A DNA stretch of 20,647 nt from Flavobacterium sp. UBA7663 (GTDB lineage Bacteria > Bacteroidota > Bacteroidia > Flavobacteriales > Flavobacteriaceae): the NCBI RefSeq assembly GCF_002483315.1, contig NZ_DLHR01000029.1, forward strand, positions 1-20,647. Reading direction: 5' to 3'. Below the pieces are notes generated by a model. The model was not told where the DNA came from. It saw only the letters and a program-made list of their open reading frames with translations, and ran no database searches. The position numbers and the translations under genes are program-made. This document shows, piece after piece, positions 1 to 6,755 of this stretch. Each line of letters opens with the position of its first letter. Position 1 is the stretch's first letter.

Positions 1-18
1 CGCCGCCTTTCTTTTGAA

Positions 19-48
19 AACCCTTCATCTATCGATGAGGGGTTTTTT
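19..48 (+). terminator. Hairpin terminator at left edge
   Basis: AACCCTTCATC (19-29) pairs with GATGAGGGGTT (34-44) over 11 positions with one G-U pair and a TATC loop, followed by a run of T. It fits an intrinsic terminator for a plus-strand gene ending just outside the window. The A run before the stem means it could also act on the minus strand. Confidence 0.65.
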
Positions 49-76
49 GTTACCAATATATCGTCCCGATGGGACT
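45..76. repeat. 32-nt interspersed repeat, copy A (GTCCC-N3-GGGAC)
   Basis: This copy begins TTTTGTTACCAATATATC and ends with the small palindrome GTCCC-GAT-GGGAC. It matches copy B at 207-238 in 29 of 32 positions, and two of the three differences lie in the palindrome loop. The arms are kept while the loop varies, which suggests a structured repeat unit. I recall similar GTCCCTACGGGAC units between genes in many Bacteroidota genomes, but that is memory and not a search. Confidence 0.6.
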
Positions 77-79
77 AAC

Positions 80-107
80 AAACCACCTCAATAGGGTGGT
101 TTTTTTA
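80..107 (+). terminator. Second hairpin with T tract
   Basis: AAACCACC (80-87) pairs with GGTGGTTT (95-102) over 8 bp, followed by an uninterrupted T run to 106. The form is that of a strong intrinsic terminator. It lies directly behind repeat copy A, so the two hairpins and the repeat may form one compound terminator block for the upstream gene. Confidence 0.6.
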
Positions 108-206
108 TTTTTATACTTTATGAAAGGCTAACGTTGGCGTTTGCTAACGAATGTACTTGGCTAGTTCGGCTAAAGCTTCTTAGCTTTTGAAAAATCTTTG
201 TCAGGG

Positions 207-238
207 TTTTGTTACCAGTATATCGTCCCTACGGGACT
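207..238. repeat. 32-nt interspersed repeat, copy B (GTCCC-N3-GGGAC)
   Basis: Second copy of the unit at 45-76, in the same orientation and 162 nt further on. The loop of the terminal palindrome is TAC here and GAT in copy A. No coding sequence runs across either copy. A 14-bp perfect palindrome, TATTCAATTGAATA, lies shortly downstream at 251-264. Confidence 0.6.
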
Positions 239-300
239 TTAAATCGTAGATATTCAATTGAATACCAATTCTGCGTAAAGGATTACTTCGTCAGTCGCAA

Positions 301-381
301 GCTCGTGTGTAGCATTTGTTCGAGCTCTTACTTAAAATGCCTAAGGATTTTAAGTAAACCGAGTGCGGATAGCTCGACTCG
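301..381. repeat. Three consecutive hairpins, REP-like or structured intergenic RNA
   Basis: Three stems follow each other. GCTCG (301-305) pairs with CGAGC (321-325). TTACTTAAAAT (328-338) pairs perfectly with ATTTTAAGTAA (347-357) across an 8-nt loop. CGAGT (360-364) pairs with ACTCG (377-381). The block lies just beyond the stop codon of the minus-strand ATP-grasp gene, so it may be the 3' end structure of that operon. No T tract follows on the minus strand, so a classic intrinsic terminator is not clear. It could also be a REP-like repeat. Confidence 0.45.
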
Positions 382-399
382 CATAGAAGGAGTAACGCT

Positions 400-1440
400 C
401 TAAAATTCTAAAATGGTATCGTAGTGTTTGTGGTGATTTTTAAATTCTTGAACACCTTCTTTAAAAGTTAGGTATTTTGCCCCGTTTTTATGGTTGTTTT
501 TACTGATTAGGTACATGTAATGAAAATGTCGTGTGAGTTCTTTCCAACCGAATAAAAGCGAATGTTTTGGGTCATACATGTGAGTAGGTTCGCTAATTGC
601 ACCGTTTATTTCGACGATTTGGAAGTTTTTACCTTTTGCTAAATCTTCATAAGAATGGTACATAATATCCATTCTTCCAAAATAAAAACCATTGATTTGG
701 CTACAAATAGTGTTGAAACTTTCCATCATTTCAGAGGTGATTTCGTGACTAGCATCTACGAATTTTGTTCCGCGACAATGATTGCCGTAAGGAACCAAAT
801 TAATGGTTTCTCCTTCGTTTAAAACAGTGTTTAGTTTGTCTTTGTATTCTTCTTCAAGTACTTCTAATTGTAGCAGATAGCGTTTGTCTTGATGTAGTAA
901 TTCGCGAAGGGTGTTTTTACCGTTTCCGGTTAAAATCATGAATTCCTTTGCTACTATTCCGGTTATTTTCCCAGGTTGGTTTGGCAATTTTACATAGAAA
1001 AGACCGATTTCATTTTCATAAGGAATCAAATCCTGAATTAAAATGTCAAATTTCGCTTTTTTGAGGTAATTTTCTAGTTCTTCGGTATTGTGAATTTTTT
1101 TCACAGCAGTTCCTCTTAAACCAATATCGGGTTTCGCAATTAGAGGAAATTGAATATTTTCGGAGTTAATTCTTTGTAAAATAACTTCTAAATTTTCATT
1201 TGGAGTAACTAAAATAGTTTTAGGATAATATTGGGGTGGAATCAAATCGTAAATTTCTTTTTTCGATTCCATGAAAAATCCTCCGTTTTTTATTGTTGGA
1301 TTTGAAGCATTAAAGAAAAAAAATGATTGTGTTCTAATCACATAATACAAATATTGAAAATATACTGGCAAATACACCACTTGATAGGGCCAATATTCCC
1401 AATGGGTTAATTTATGTAGGAAAAGATTCAGTTTTGTCAT
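400..1440 (-). CDS. ATP-grasp domain protein (D-Ala-D-Ala ligase-like)
   Basis: A 346-residue soluble protein of the ATP-grasp superfamily, which couples ATP hydrolysis to carboxylate-amine bond formation through an acylphosphate. Visible marks are the ATP-binding lysine in FPLIAKPDIGLRG (K103), the central strand FGRMDIMY (D258) and the metal-binding VEINGAISEP (E278, N280). The first 60 residues carry an aromatic-rich segment (HWEYWPYQVVYLPVYF, then FFFFNASNP) that I associate with a Bacteroidota-specific subgroup. Such proteins are often labelled D-alanine--D-alanine ligase, but the canonical Ddl N-terminal domain is not evident, so the substrate is unknown. It is the last gene of a four-gene operon and starts 3 nt after the NRDE stop codon. 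Confidence 0.75.
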   Translation of the reverse strand: MTKLNLFLHKLTHWEYWPYQVVYLPVYFQYLYYVIRTQSFFFFNASNPTIKNGGFFMESKKEIYDLIPPQYYPKTILVTPNENLEVILQRINSENIQFPLIAKPDIGLRGTAVKKIHNTEELENYLKKAKFDILIQDLIPYENEIGLFYVKLPNQPGKITGIVAKEFMILTGNGKNTLRELLHQDKRYLLQLEVLEEEYKDKLNTVLNEGETINLVPYGNHCRGTKFVDASHEITSEMMESFNTICSQINGFYFGRMDIMYHSYEDLAKGKNFQIVEINGAISEPTHMYDPKHSLLFGWKELTRHFHYMYLISKNNHKNGAKYLTFKEGVQEFKNHHKHYDTILEF

Positions 1441-1443
1441 TTT

Positions 1444-2118
1444 TTATTCGAATAAATCAAGATACTCCATTTTTATTGTATTATTCGTTACTTTGCATTG
1501 CGTTATACTAATGGTTTTCAATACATCGTTGCGATTAATTTGCAAGCCAAATTCTTTATTTTCTGATTCTGTAAATTGATGAAAATGTAAAATTTCTTCT
1601 GGTGTTGGACTGTTTTTACGTTTTATAAAATCTTGAAACCATACTTTTCTTTGTTCTCTAATTTCTTTTGAATAAAGAGTAGAAGAGGACCAAATATGAA
1701 ATTGCGTCGAATCAAACCCTGTTGTGTTTTTTTCAGTTTCGTTCCATTGCAATTGCGTCAATTTATTGTTTTCAACTAACACAATTGTGAACGGTTCAAT
1801 ATCTGATAAATCAACTGTTTTCCAATAATCTAAGGTCTTTTCGGCTGTCATCAAATCCAAGACAATCAAACCCCTACTTTTGCGATAATTTGGTTTTGGA
1901 AAGTGTTTTTCTTGCGCTCCGTTTAGTAAAACAATAATTTTAGTTTCATTATGTGCTACCCAAGTTCCCCCAGCTTTTGGATCTTTTGGAAAGATTATCT
2001 TTTTTCCATCAATCAAATATTCTTGTGGGGAAAGTGCTCTTTCACGTGTAATTTTTTCATCTCTGTTGGAAGTAATGATACAACCTTCAGCAGTTGGAAT
2101 ATACGTTACTGTGCACAT
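1444..2118 (-). CDS. NRDE/TANGO2 family protein
   Basis: A 224-residue protein of the NRDE family (Pfam Transport and Golgi organisation 2). Diagnostic marks are the start MCTVTYIP with Cys2, the SNRDE motif at residues 17-21, GGTW at 50-53 and LLNG at 64-67. An exposed Cys at position 2 fits an N-terminal-nucleophile hydrolase-like fold, with Cys2 as nucleophile after Met removal; that is family-level knowledge and the reaction is unproven. TANGO2 homologues have been linked to haem handling and to lipid/CoA metabolism, but no substrate can be assigned here. The start overlaps the end of the DinB gene by 13 nt and the stop lies 3 nt before the ATP-grasp start, so translational coupling is likely. 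Confidence 0.85.
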   Translation of the reverse strand: MCTVTYIPTAEGCIITSNRDEKITRERALSPQEYLIDGKKIIFPKDPKAGGTWVAHNETKIIVLLNGAQEKHFPKPNYRKSRGLIVLDLMTAEKTLDYWKTVDLSDIEPFTIVLVENNKLTQLQWNETEKNTTGFDSTQFHIWSSSTLYSKEIREQRKVWFQDFIKRKNSPTPEEILHFHQFTESENKEFGLQINRNDVLKTISITQCKVTNNTIKMEYLDLFE

Positions 2119-2594
2119 TGTTTACGATATTCTAATGTTGATGGCGCTACTCCGAATGAACTAGGTATTTTAATATGCGGCAAACTATGTAATGCCACTT
2201 TTATCAAGGCTTGATGATGAATACTGTGTTCTAAATTGTAAATTAATTCTCTGAAATAATTGGTTTGTAAAAGTTCAATAGGACTAAAACAATTGTGTGT
2301 TAGCGAAAGAGGTTTATTAGGTTTGTCTAGCTCCAAAAGATATTTTTCAATAATAGCAATTGCTTCATTTTTATCGGTTTGGAGTAATATATCTCGTTTT
2401 CTATCATCGTAATTGATTAATCCGTAGTCGTAGTTTTCTAACAAACAACCAAATAACTCAATAATATGACGCATGTGTTCTCCAATAGTAGCATTGCTTA
2501 ACTCTGGATTTTTTTGTGTGAATTCATCGTTTGTAAGTTGACGAAGCAATTCGATATTTTCGGAAAGATTATTCTTTATACTTTGTATCAGCAT
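2106..2594 (-). CDS. DinB-superfamily protein
   Basis: A four-helix-bundle protein of the DinB/YfiT-like superfamily, 162 residues from the preferred start. Numbered from that start, the likely metal-binding histidines are H40 in GEHMRHI and the pair H123/H127 in EHSIHHQ, the usual spacing for this fold. Characterised relatives include bacillithiol-dependent transferases and metal-dependent hydrolases, so a thiol-transfer role beside msrB is attractive but inferred. An ATG at 2618 would add 8 residues but overlap the end of msrB by 20 nt; the ATG at 2594 leaves a 4-nt gap and begins MLIQSIKNNL, so I prefer it. It lies inside the msrB operon and overlaps the NRDE gene. Confidence 0.78.
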   Translation of the reverse strand: MLIQSIKNNLSENIELLRQLTNDEFTQKNPELSNATIGEHMRHIIELFGCLLENYDYGLINYDDRKRDILLQTDKNEAIAIIEKYLLELDKPNKPLSLTHNCFSPIELLQTNYFRELIYNLEHSIHHQALIKVALHSLPHIKIPSSFGVAPSTLEYRKQCAQ

Positions 2595-2598
2595 AGTT

Positions 2599-3075
2599 TT
2601 ACTTTGTTTCTGGAACAAATTTTATGGAAACAGAGTTCATGCAAAAGCGTTGACCAGTAGTCTCTTTTGGACCATCGTCAAAAATATGACCTAAATGACC
2701 ATCACATTTTGCACACAATACTTCAGTTCTAACCATTCCGTAGCTCAAATCTTGAACATAGACAACCGAACCTTTAATCGCTTTATCAAACGAAGGCCAA
2801 CCACAATGCGAATCAAATTTGGTGTCTGAGGTGAATAAATCATTACCGCAACCCGCACAAACGTATTTACCTTTTTCAAAATGATCCCAATATTCTCCTG
2901 TAAAGGCTCTTTCGGTTCCTTTGTTTCTTAAAACTTCATATTGCTCTGGAGTAAGCTCAGCTTTCCATTGCGCTTCTGTTTTTTTGGAATTTGAATTCAT
3001 GGTTTTAGGTTCTTTGTTTTGTGATTGACAGGACTGAAATGTGATTACTAAAAGTAATAAAAACAAGTTTTTCAT
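2599..3075 (-). CDS. msrB: Peptide-methionine (R)-S-oxide reductase, lipoprotein form
   Basis: Reduces methionine-R-sulfoxide in oxidised proteins. From the start at 3075 it is 158 residues. Residues 1-16 (MKNLFLLLLVITFQSC) form a lipoprotein signal peptide with the lipid-bearing cysteine at 16, so it should act at a membrane facing the periplasm. The zinc site is CAGC (C73, C76) and CAKC (C121, C124). The catalytic cysteine is in RFCMNS (C145), and the cysteine in SHCGWPSF (C91) is the likely resolving residue. An ATG three codons upstream (3084) is possible but delays the signal peptide. First gene of the msrB-DinB-NRDE-ATP-grasp operon. Confidence 0.93.
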   Translation of the reverse strand: MKNLFLLLLVITFQSCQSQNKEPKTMNSNSKKTEAQWKAELTPEQYEVLRNKGTERAFTGEYWDHFEKGKYVCAGCGNDLFTSDTKFDSHCGWPSFDKAIKGSVVYVQDLSYGMVRTEVLCAKCDGHLGHIFDDGPKETTGQRFCMNSVSIKFVPETK

Positions 3076-3145
3076 AGCTAACATTTTTTCAAATTTAAGT
3101 GTTATAATTCAAATAAAATGTTAACAATGTTACAAAGTATTTGAA

Positions 3146-3589
3146 TTAGGTATTGATTTCTAAATCTTTAATATAATCTTCATTTTCATAGAAAAAGCGC
3201 TCAAAAGCATCCATTTTTTCGGCAAAGAAGTCAAAAACTTCAGGCCAAGTGCTTTTGTTGTTAATACTAATTCCTGTTTTTTCTACCCAAACACGACTGA
3301 TTACTTTTCCTGTTTCTAAATAGAAATTACGTTCAAAAATAACATCGTCTAAATAGTCTTCTAAAAGAATGGTTTTTAACGATTCTACTTTCTCATAATA
3401 TATCTTACGTTTTTCTTCGTCTTTTGGTTCTATATCTAGTAAAACTTGTGCTTTTTTATTGTCAACATAAAATTTGAAGGTTACATCTTTGATTTTAGTG
3501 TTGTATAACAACCACTTACGAGGATATTCGGCGGCAAATGCAATCCAAAAATCTTTTTTTATTTGTAAGGCTTCTTCTTTACTGAACAT
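3146..3589 (-). CDS. DUF4268 domain protein
   Basis: A 147-residue soluble protein resembling DUF4268, a domain of unknown function found alone in Bacteroidota and attached to nuclease-like proteins elsewhere. Recognisable features are the N-terminal helix KKDFWIAFAAEYPRKW, a beta-rich core KFYVDNKKAQVLLDIEP, and the acidic aromatic C-terminus DAFERFFYENEDYIKDLE. It has no signal peptide or membrane segment. It is transcribed divergently from the Nudix gene across about 70 bp and is probably monocistronic, since 70 bp separate it from msrB. I cannot name a catalytic residue. Confidence 0.7.
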   Translation of the reverse strand: MFSKEEALQIKKDFWIAFAAEYPRKWLLYNTKIKDVTFKFYVDNKKAQVLLDIEPKDEEKRKIYYEKVESLKTILLEDYLDDVIFERNFYLETGKVISRVWVEKTGISINNKSTWPEVFDFFAEKMDAFERFFYENEDYIKDLEINT

Positions 3590-3658
3590 ATTATTAAATT
3601 AGAAAGTTATTTTGTTTGAAAAAAATAGCTACCTTTAAGATTGCTAAATTGAGATTGT

Positions 3659-4312
3659 ATGCTTTTTAATGATTTTATAAAATATATTCCAAAGATAGAA
3701 AAAGAAACGCTCCTTTCTACGGATGCGCATGCAAAAATGGCACCATTAGAACGCATTTCTTATTTAAATGAGGAAAACTATATGGATAAAAATCCGAGGA
3801 AAGCAGCTGTATTAATGCTTTTTTATCCTAAAAATTCGGTTACTCATTTAGCCCTAATTGTTCGAAATTCGTATCCAGGTGTTCATTCCTCACAAATAGG
3901 TTTTCCCGGTGGAAAAGTAGAAGAATATGATGCCGATTTAGCCGAAACGGCTCTTAGAGAAACTCATGAAGAAGTAGGTATTCATCCCGATAAAATTCAA
4001 ATCATTAAGCCATTTAGTGAAATTTATATTCCCCCAAGTAACTTTTTAGTTGCCCCTTTTATGGGGGTCTCTAATGAAGAGTTAACTTTTATTCCAGATT
4101 TAGATGAAGTCAAAAGAGTTTTAGAGTTTTCAATTGCCGACTTTTTAGACGAGAAAAGTATTACGAAAGTTAAGATGTCAACATCTTATGCTACTGATAT
4201 TGAAGTGCCTGCTTTTATGGTGGATAAATATGTGGTTTGGGGCGCTACTGCAATGATGATGAGTGAGTTAAAAGAAACCATTAAGTGTGCGTTAAGTAAA
4301 TGTAATTTATAG
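3659..4312 (+). CDS. Nudix hydrolase, CoA pyrophosphatase type
   Basis: A 217-residue Nudix enzyme. GFPGGKVE (81-88) leads into the Nudix box, which closes with RETHEEVG (100-107) and carries the Mg-binding glutamates. SSQIGFPGG just before the box matches the CoA-pyrophosphatase signature of the NudL/PCD1 subfamily, which cleaves CoA or oxidised CoA to 4'-phosphopantetheine and 3',5'-ADP. No signal peptide, so cytosolic. A degenerate core promoter, TACCTTTA at 3630-3637, lies about 20 nt upstream. It is followed 98 nt later by an acyltransferase, so a loose link to acyl-CoA metabolism is possible but not shown. Confidence 0.85.
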   Translation: MLFNDFIKYIPKIEKETLLSTDAHAKMAPLERISYLNEENYMDKNPRKAAVLMLFYPKNSVTHLALIVRNSYPGVHSSQIGFPGGKVEEYDADLAETALRETHEEVGIHPDKIQIIKPFSEIYIPPSNFLVAPFMGVSNEELTFIPDLDEVKRVLEFSIADFLDEKSITKVKMSTSYATDIEVPAFMVDKYVVWGATAMMMSELKETIKCALSKCNL

Positions 4313-4336
4313 TGGTTTCAAATTGTTACGCATAAT

Positions 4337-4372
4337 GGTGATTTTAAGTCTTTTTTTCTTTCTAAAATCACC
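4337..4372. promoter_or_regulatory. Perfect 10-bp inverted repeat upstream of plsC-like gene
   Basis: GGTGATTTTA (4337-4346) and TAAAATCACC (4363-4372) are exact reverse complements separated by a 16-nt T-rich loop. The T tract is inside the loop and not after the stem, so it is not a standard terminator for the Nudix gene. It ends 8 nt before the promoter core at 4381 and could be an operator or an mRNA-end hairpin. Confidence 0.45.
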
Positions 4373-4380
4373 TATTTTAC

Positions 4381-4388
4381 TACTTTTG
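4381..4388 (+). promoter_or_regulatory. Promoter core TACTTTTG for the acyltransferase gene
   Basis: TACTTTTG fits the Bacteroidota -7 consensus TAnnTTTG exactly. It lies about 30 nt before the preferred ATG at 4420. No clear TTTG was seen at the -33 distance, so strength is uncertain. Confidence 0.5.
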
Positions 4389-4419
4389 CGTTCTTGTTTT
4401 GTTAAAATAAATGAAAATT

Positions 4420-5229
4420 ATGGGATTATTTAAGAGAAATCCTTTCGGACATATATTGTTTTTAAAGACTTGGTTAATTCGTATTGCGGGTTTTTTAACA
4501 CACCGTCGTTATCGTTATTTTAACCAATTACATATTGAAGGTTCTGAAATTATAAGAAGTTTGCCTGATACGAATGTTTTATTTATTTCGAATCACCAAA
4601 CCTATTTTGCCGATGTTGTGGCTATGTTTCACGTTTTTAATGCTAGTTTAAAAGGAAGAGAAAACAATATTAAAAATGTAATGTATTTGTGGAATCCGAA
4701 GTTAAACATGTATTACGTAGCGGCTAAGGAAACCATGCAAGAAGGTTTACTTCCAAGAATTTTAGCTTATGCAGGAGCAATTACAGTAGAAAGAACTTGG
4801 AGAGCGAAAGGAAAAGATGTTACGGAGAAGAAAGATGTTAATCCGAACGATACCGAAAATATTAAGATTGCTTTAGAAGATGGTTGGGTAATTACTTTTC
4901 CACAAGGAACTACGCGTTCTTTTAAACCAGTACGAAAAGGAACAGCTCACATTATTTTGCAACATAAACCAGTTGTTGTACCAATTGTAATTGATGGTTT
5001 CCGTCGTTCTTTTGACCGAAAAGGATTGATGATTAAGAAAAAAGGAATTTTACAATCGATGGTGATTAAAGAACCTTTGAAAATTGATTACGAAACAGCA
5101 ACGGTTGATGAAGTGGTAGAAATGATTGAATTTGCAATTGAGCAACATCCTTCTTTATTAAAAGTGATTCCTTCGGAAGTTTTAGATGAACAAGCTAAAT
5201 TAGACAGAGAAAGAATGTGGAAATATTAA
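4420..5229 (+). CDS. 1-acyl-sn-glycerol-3-phosphate acyltransferase family protein
   Basis: A PlsC-like acyltransferase of 269 residues (272 if the ATG at 4411 is used). The catalytic HX4D motif is in SNHQTYFAD, and FPQGTTR forms the glycerophosphate-binding motif III. AGAITVERTW in between is also typical of the fold. It transfers an acyl chain to lysophosphatidate or a related lipid at the inner membrane face; the exact acceptor cannot be read from sequence. The hydrophobic segment GHILFLKTWLIRIAGFL near the N-terminus likely anchors it to the membrane. The start at 4420 (MGLFKRN) leaves more room behind the promoter core. A strong bidirectional terminator follows directly. Confidence 0.85.
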   Translation: MGLFKRNPFGHILFLKTWLIRIAGFLTHRRYRYFNQLHIEGSEIIRSLPDTNVLFISNHQTYFADVVAMFHVFNASLKGRENNIKNVMYLWNPKLNMYYVAAKETMQEGLLPRILAYAGAITVERTWRAKGKDVTEKKDVNPNDTENIKIALEDGWVITFPQGTTRSFKPVRKGTAHIILQHKPVVVPIVIDGFRRSFDRKGLMIKKKGILQSMVIKEPLKIDYETATVDEVVEMIEFAIEQHPSLLKVIPSEVLDEQAKLDRERMWKY

Positions 5230-5232
5230 ATA

Positions 5233-5258
5233 AAAAAAGAGGCAATTGCCTCTTTTTT
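5233..5258. terminator. Bidirectional terminator between convergent genes
   Basis: A perfect palindrome: six A, then GAGGCAATTGCCTC, then six T. It is symmetric about 5245/5246, so it can end transcription from the plus-strand acyltransferase and the minus-strand TraB/GumN gene. It overlaps the stop codon of the latter by two bases. Confidence 0.85.
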
Positions 5259-6111
5259 ATTTAACTGCTTCAACTTTATATCCTTGTTTTCGCAATAGTT
5301 TTATTACGCCTTCTTCTCCAGCTAAATGACCAGCACCAACACCAAAAAAGGTAGGTTTGTCTTTCATGGTTTTAATCATAATTGGAATCCAGTTTTTATT
5401 TCTATTGTTTAATAAAACATCTTGGTTTTCAGAAGTGATTTTATTATCAGAATCATCCATCATTTTTAACATTCCTTCAATGTCTTTGTTTTGATAGATT
5501 TTCATCATTTTATTCATTTCATCTTTATCTTTTTCTAAATCGCCTTTTGCCATTTTTAACAATTCTTCAGCTTGTATTTCGTATGAAATAGCATCAAAAA
5601 CTTTCATTTGATCTTCAATAGTTTCTAAACCGAAAACTTCTTCATTTTGTTCTTCGGTTACTTTCATTAAAACACTTTCCACAGATTGAAATGGGCAATC
5701 AATCATCTTTGGATAAAGCATAGTGCTTACCATAAAAGGTTTGAAACTATCAAATAACTTAGCCGACATGTTCAAGTTTTTCTTTAGAAATTCATCTACT
5801 GTTTTAAAATCTTCTGAGTTTAGTAGAGTAGATAATTTCGTACCATCTTTCATCATCATATGCTGCATCATTTGCATTTGCATCGATTTTTCATCCATAT
5901 CAAGCTCTAAATACAATTGTTTTGTATTTTCCAATGCACTCAAAGTATTATCATCTAAAGTAGCATCACAAGTAATATGAATGGTTCCAAACAAATACGA
6001 ATCGTGTTTTAATCCGTTTCCAGAAATTTTCCACAATAAACTTTTTTCTAATTCTTGAGAAAAAGAAAAACTAGTTAGTAAGGTTAATAGCGAAATGAAT
6101 ATTTTTTTCAT
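5257..6111 (-). CDS. TraB/GumN family protein
   Basis: A 284-residue secreted protein of the TraB/GumN family, related to the animal TIKI metalloproteases. Residues 1-18 form a signal peptide (KIFISLLTLLTSFSFS), so the mature protein is periplasmic or anchored. The family hallmark GTIH is at 42-45 and the C-terminal FFGVGAGHLAGEEGV block at about 254-268. Residues 77-87 are remarkably methionine-rich (MQMQMMQHMMM) with a central histidine. It is the last gene of the sigma factor operon: its ATG overlaps the TAA of the upstream membrane protein gene by one base (TAATG), indicating translational coupling. Enzymatic activity in bacteria is not established. Confidence 0.82.
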   Translation of the reverse strand: MKKIFISLLTLLTSFSFSQELEKSLLWKISGNGLKHDSYLFGTIHITCDATLDDNTLSALENTKQLYLELDMDEKSMQMQMMQHMMMKDGTKLSTLLNSEDFKTVDEFLKKNLNMSAKLFDSFKPFMVSTMLYPKMIDCPFQSVESVLMKVTEEQNEEVFGLETIEDQMKVFDAISYEIQAEELLKMAKGDLEKDKDEMNKMMKIYQNKDIEGMLKMMDDSDNKITSENQDVLLNNRNKNWIPIMIKTMKDKPTFFGVGAGHLAGEEGVIKLLRKQGYKVEAVK

Positions 6112-6752
6112 TAGTAATCGATTTTTTTAAGTTCGTTATAGTTTTTTTCAAGTCGTCTCATTAAAATACCATATAAAACACGGTAGAATAACCAAATTAG
6201 TCCCACAAAAACAGCAATTATAACAGCATAAACCATAAACATAATGCAATAGAAAACATTTGAATCTACATTTTGTGACATTTTATTTATCATTTTACGA
6301 ATGTTTGGGTCATACATAAATTGGAAGACAAACACTAAAATAAAAGAAAAAGCAGTCATGGCTAAATTATACCAAACGTAGTATTTTACTGTTTTTCGGG
6401 TTTTTAATATGCTTTGCATCAACTGTTTTACCGTATCGGTGGTATTGATAGCTCTATAATTTTTGAAAAATAAATAAATAAAAAATAATATGACGCCATA
6501 GTTTATAAATGCAATTATAGGCATCGCTGTATCTAAATGATACATTTTTAAAGTTTTAAAATACTCTTCATCAGCGGTAAAAAACGAAATACCTGTCCAT
6601 AAAAGAAGCTCTAAGATACTAATAATTACAATCCACTTCACAATAGAAGAGGAGCGTTTATGTAACATTCCGTAAATTTCTTTTTCACCTATTTGTTGGA
6701 ACGAACTTTCTTGTTTTTTCCAGTCTTTTTTTAATAAATCTAATTCATCCAT
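6111..6752 (-). CDS. Small four-helix membrane protein paired with ECF sigma factor
   Basis: A 213-residue integral membrane protein with a short charged cytosolic N-terminus (MDELDLLKKDWKKQE) and four predicted membrane segments near residues 40-58, 76-96, 122-142 and 165-190. It starts 3 nt after the stop of the sigma factor gene, a position often held by an anti-sigma factor. However, no HxxxCxxC zinc anti-sigma motif is visible and the N-terminal domain is far too short for a classical one. It may regulate the sigma factor or only be co-expressed with it. It resembles unnamed proteins I recall beside ECF sigma genes in Flavobacteriia. Confidence 0.7.
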   Translation of the reverse strand: MDELDLLKKDWKKQESSFQQIGEKEIYGMLHKRSSSIVKWIVIISILELLLWTGISFFTADEEYFKTLKMYHLDTAMPIIAFINYGVILFFIYLFFKNYRAINTTDTVKQLMQSILKTRKTVKYYVWYNLAMTAFSFILVFVFQFMYDPNIRKMINKMSQNVDSNVFYCIMFMVYAVIIAVFVGLIWLFYRVLYGILMRRLEKNYNELKKIDY

Positions 6753-6755
6753 GAG

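Noticed and set aside
127..200. GCTAACG repeats and the short AAAGC/GCTTT hairpin considered as an integron attC site
   Set aside because: The GCTAACG copies are in direct, not inverted, orientation. No paired R-site arrangement or integrase gene is present.
209..403. Open reading frame of 64 codons on the plus strand in the repeat region
   Set aside because: It runs through repeat copy B and the three hairpins, has no recognisable protein features and ends at the opposing ATP-grasp gene.
1951..2214. Plus-strand ORF of 87 codons opposite the NRDE and DinB genes
   Set aside because: It is antisense to two well-supported genes and its translation shows no domain. The same applies to the other plus-strand ORFs opposite the TonB receptor and the minus-strand ORFs opposite pepD.
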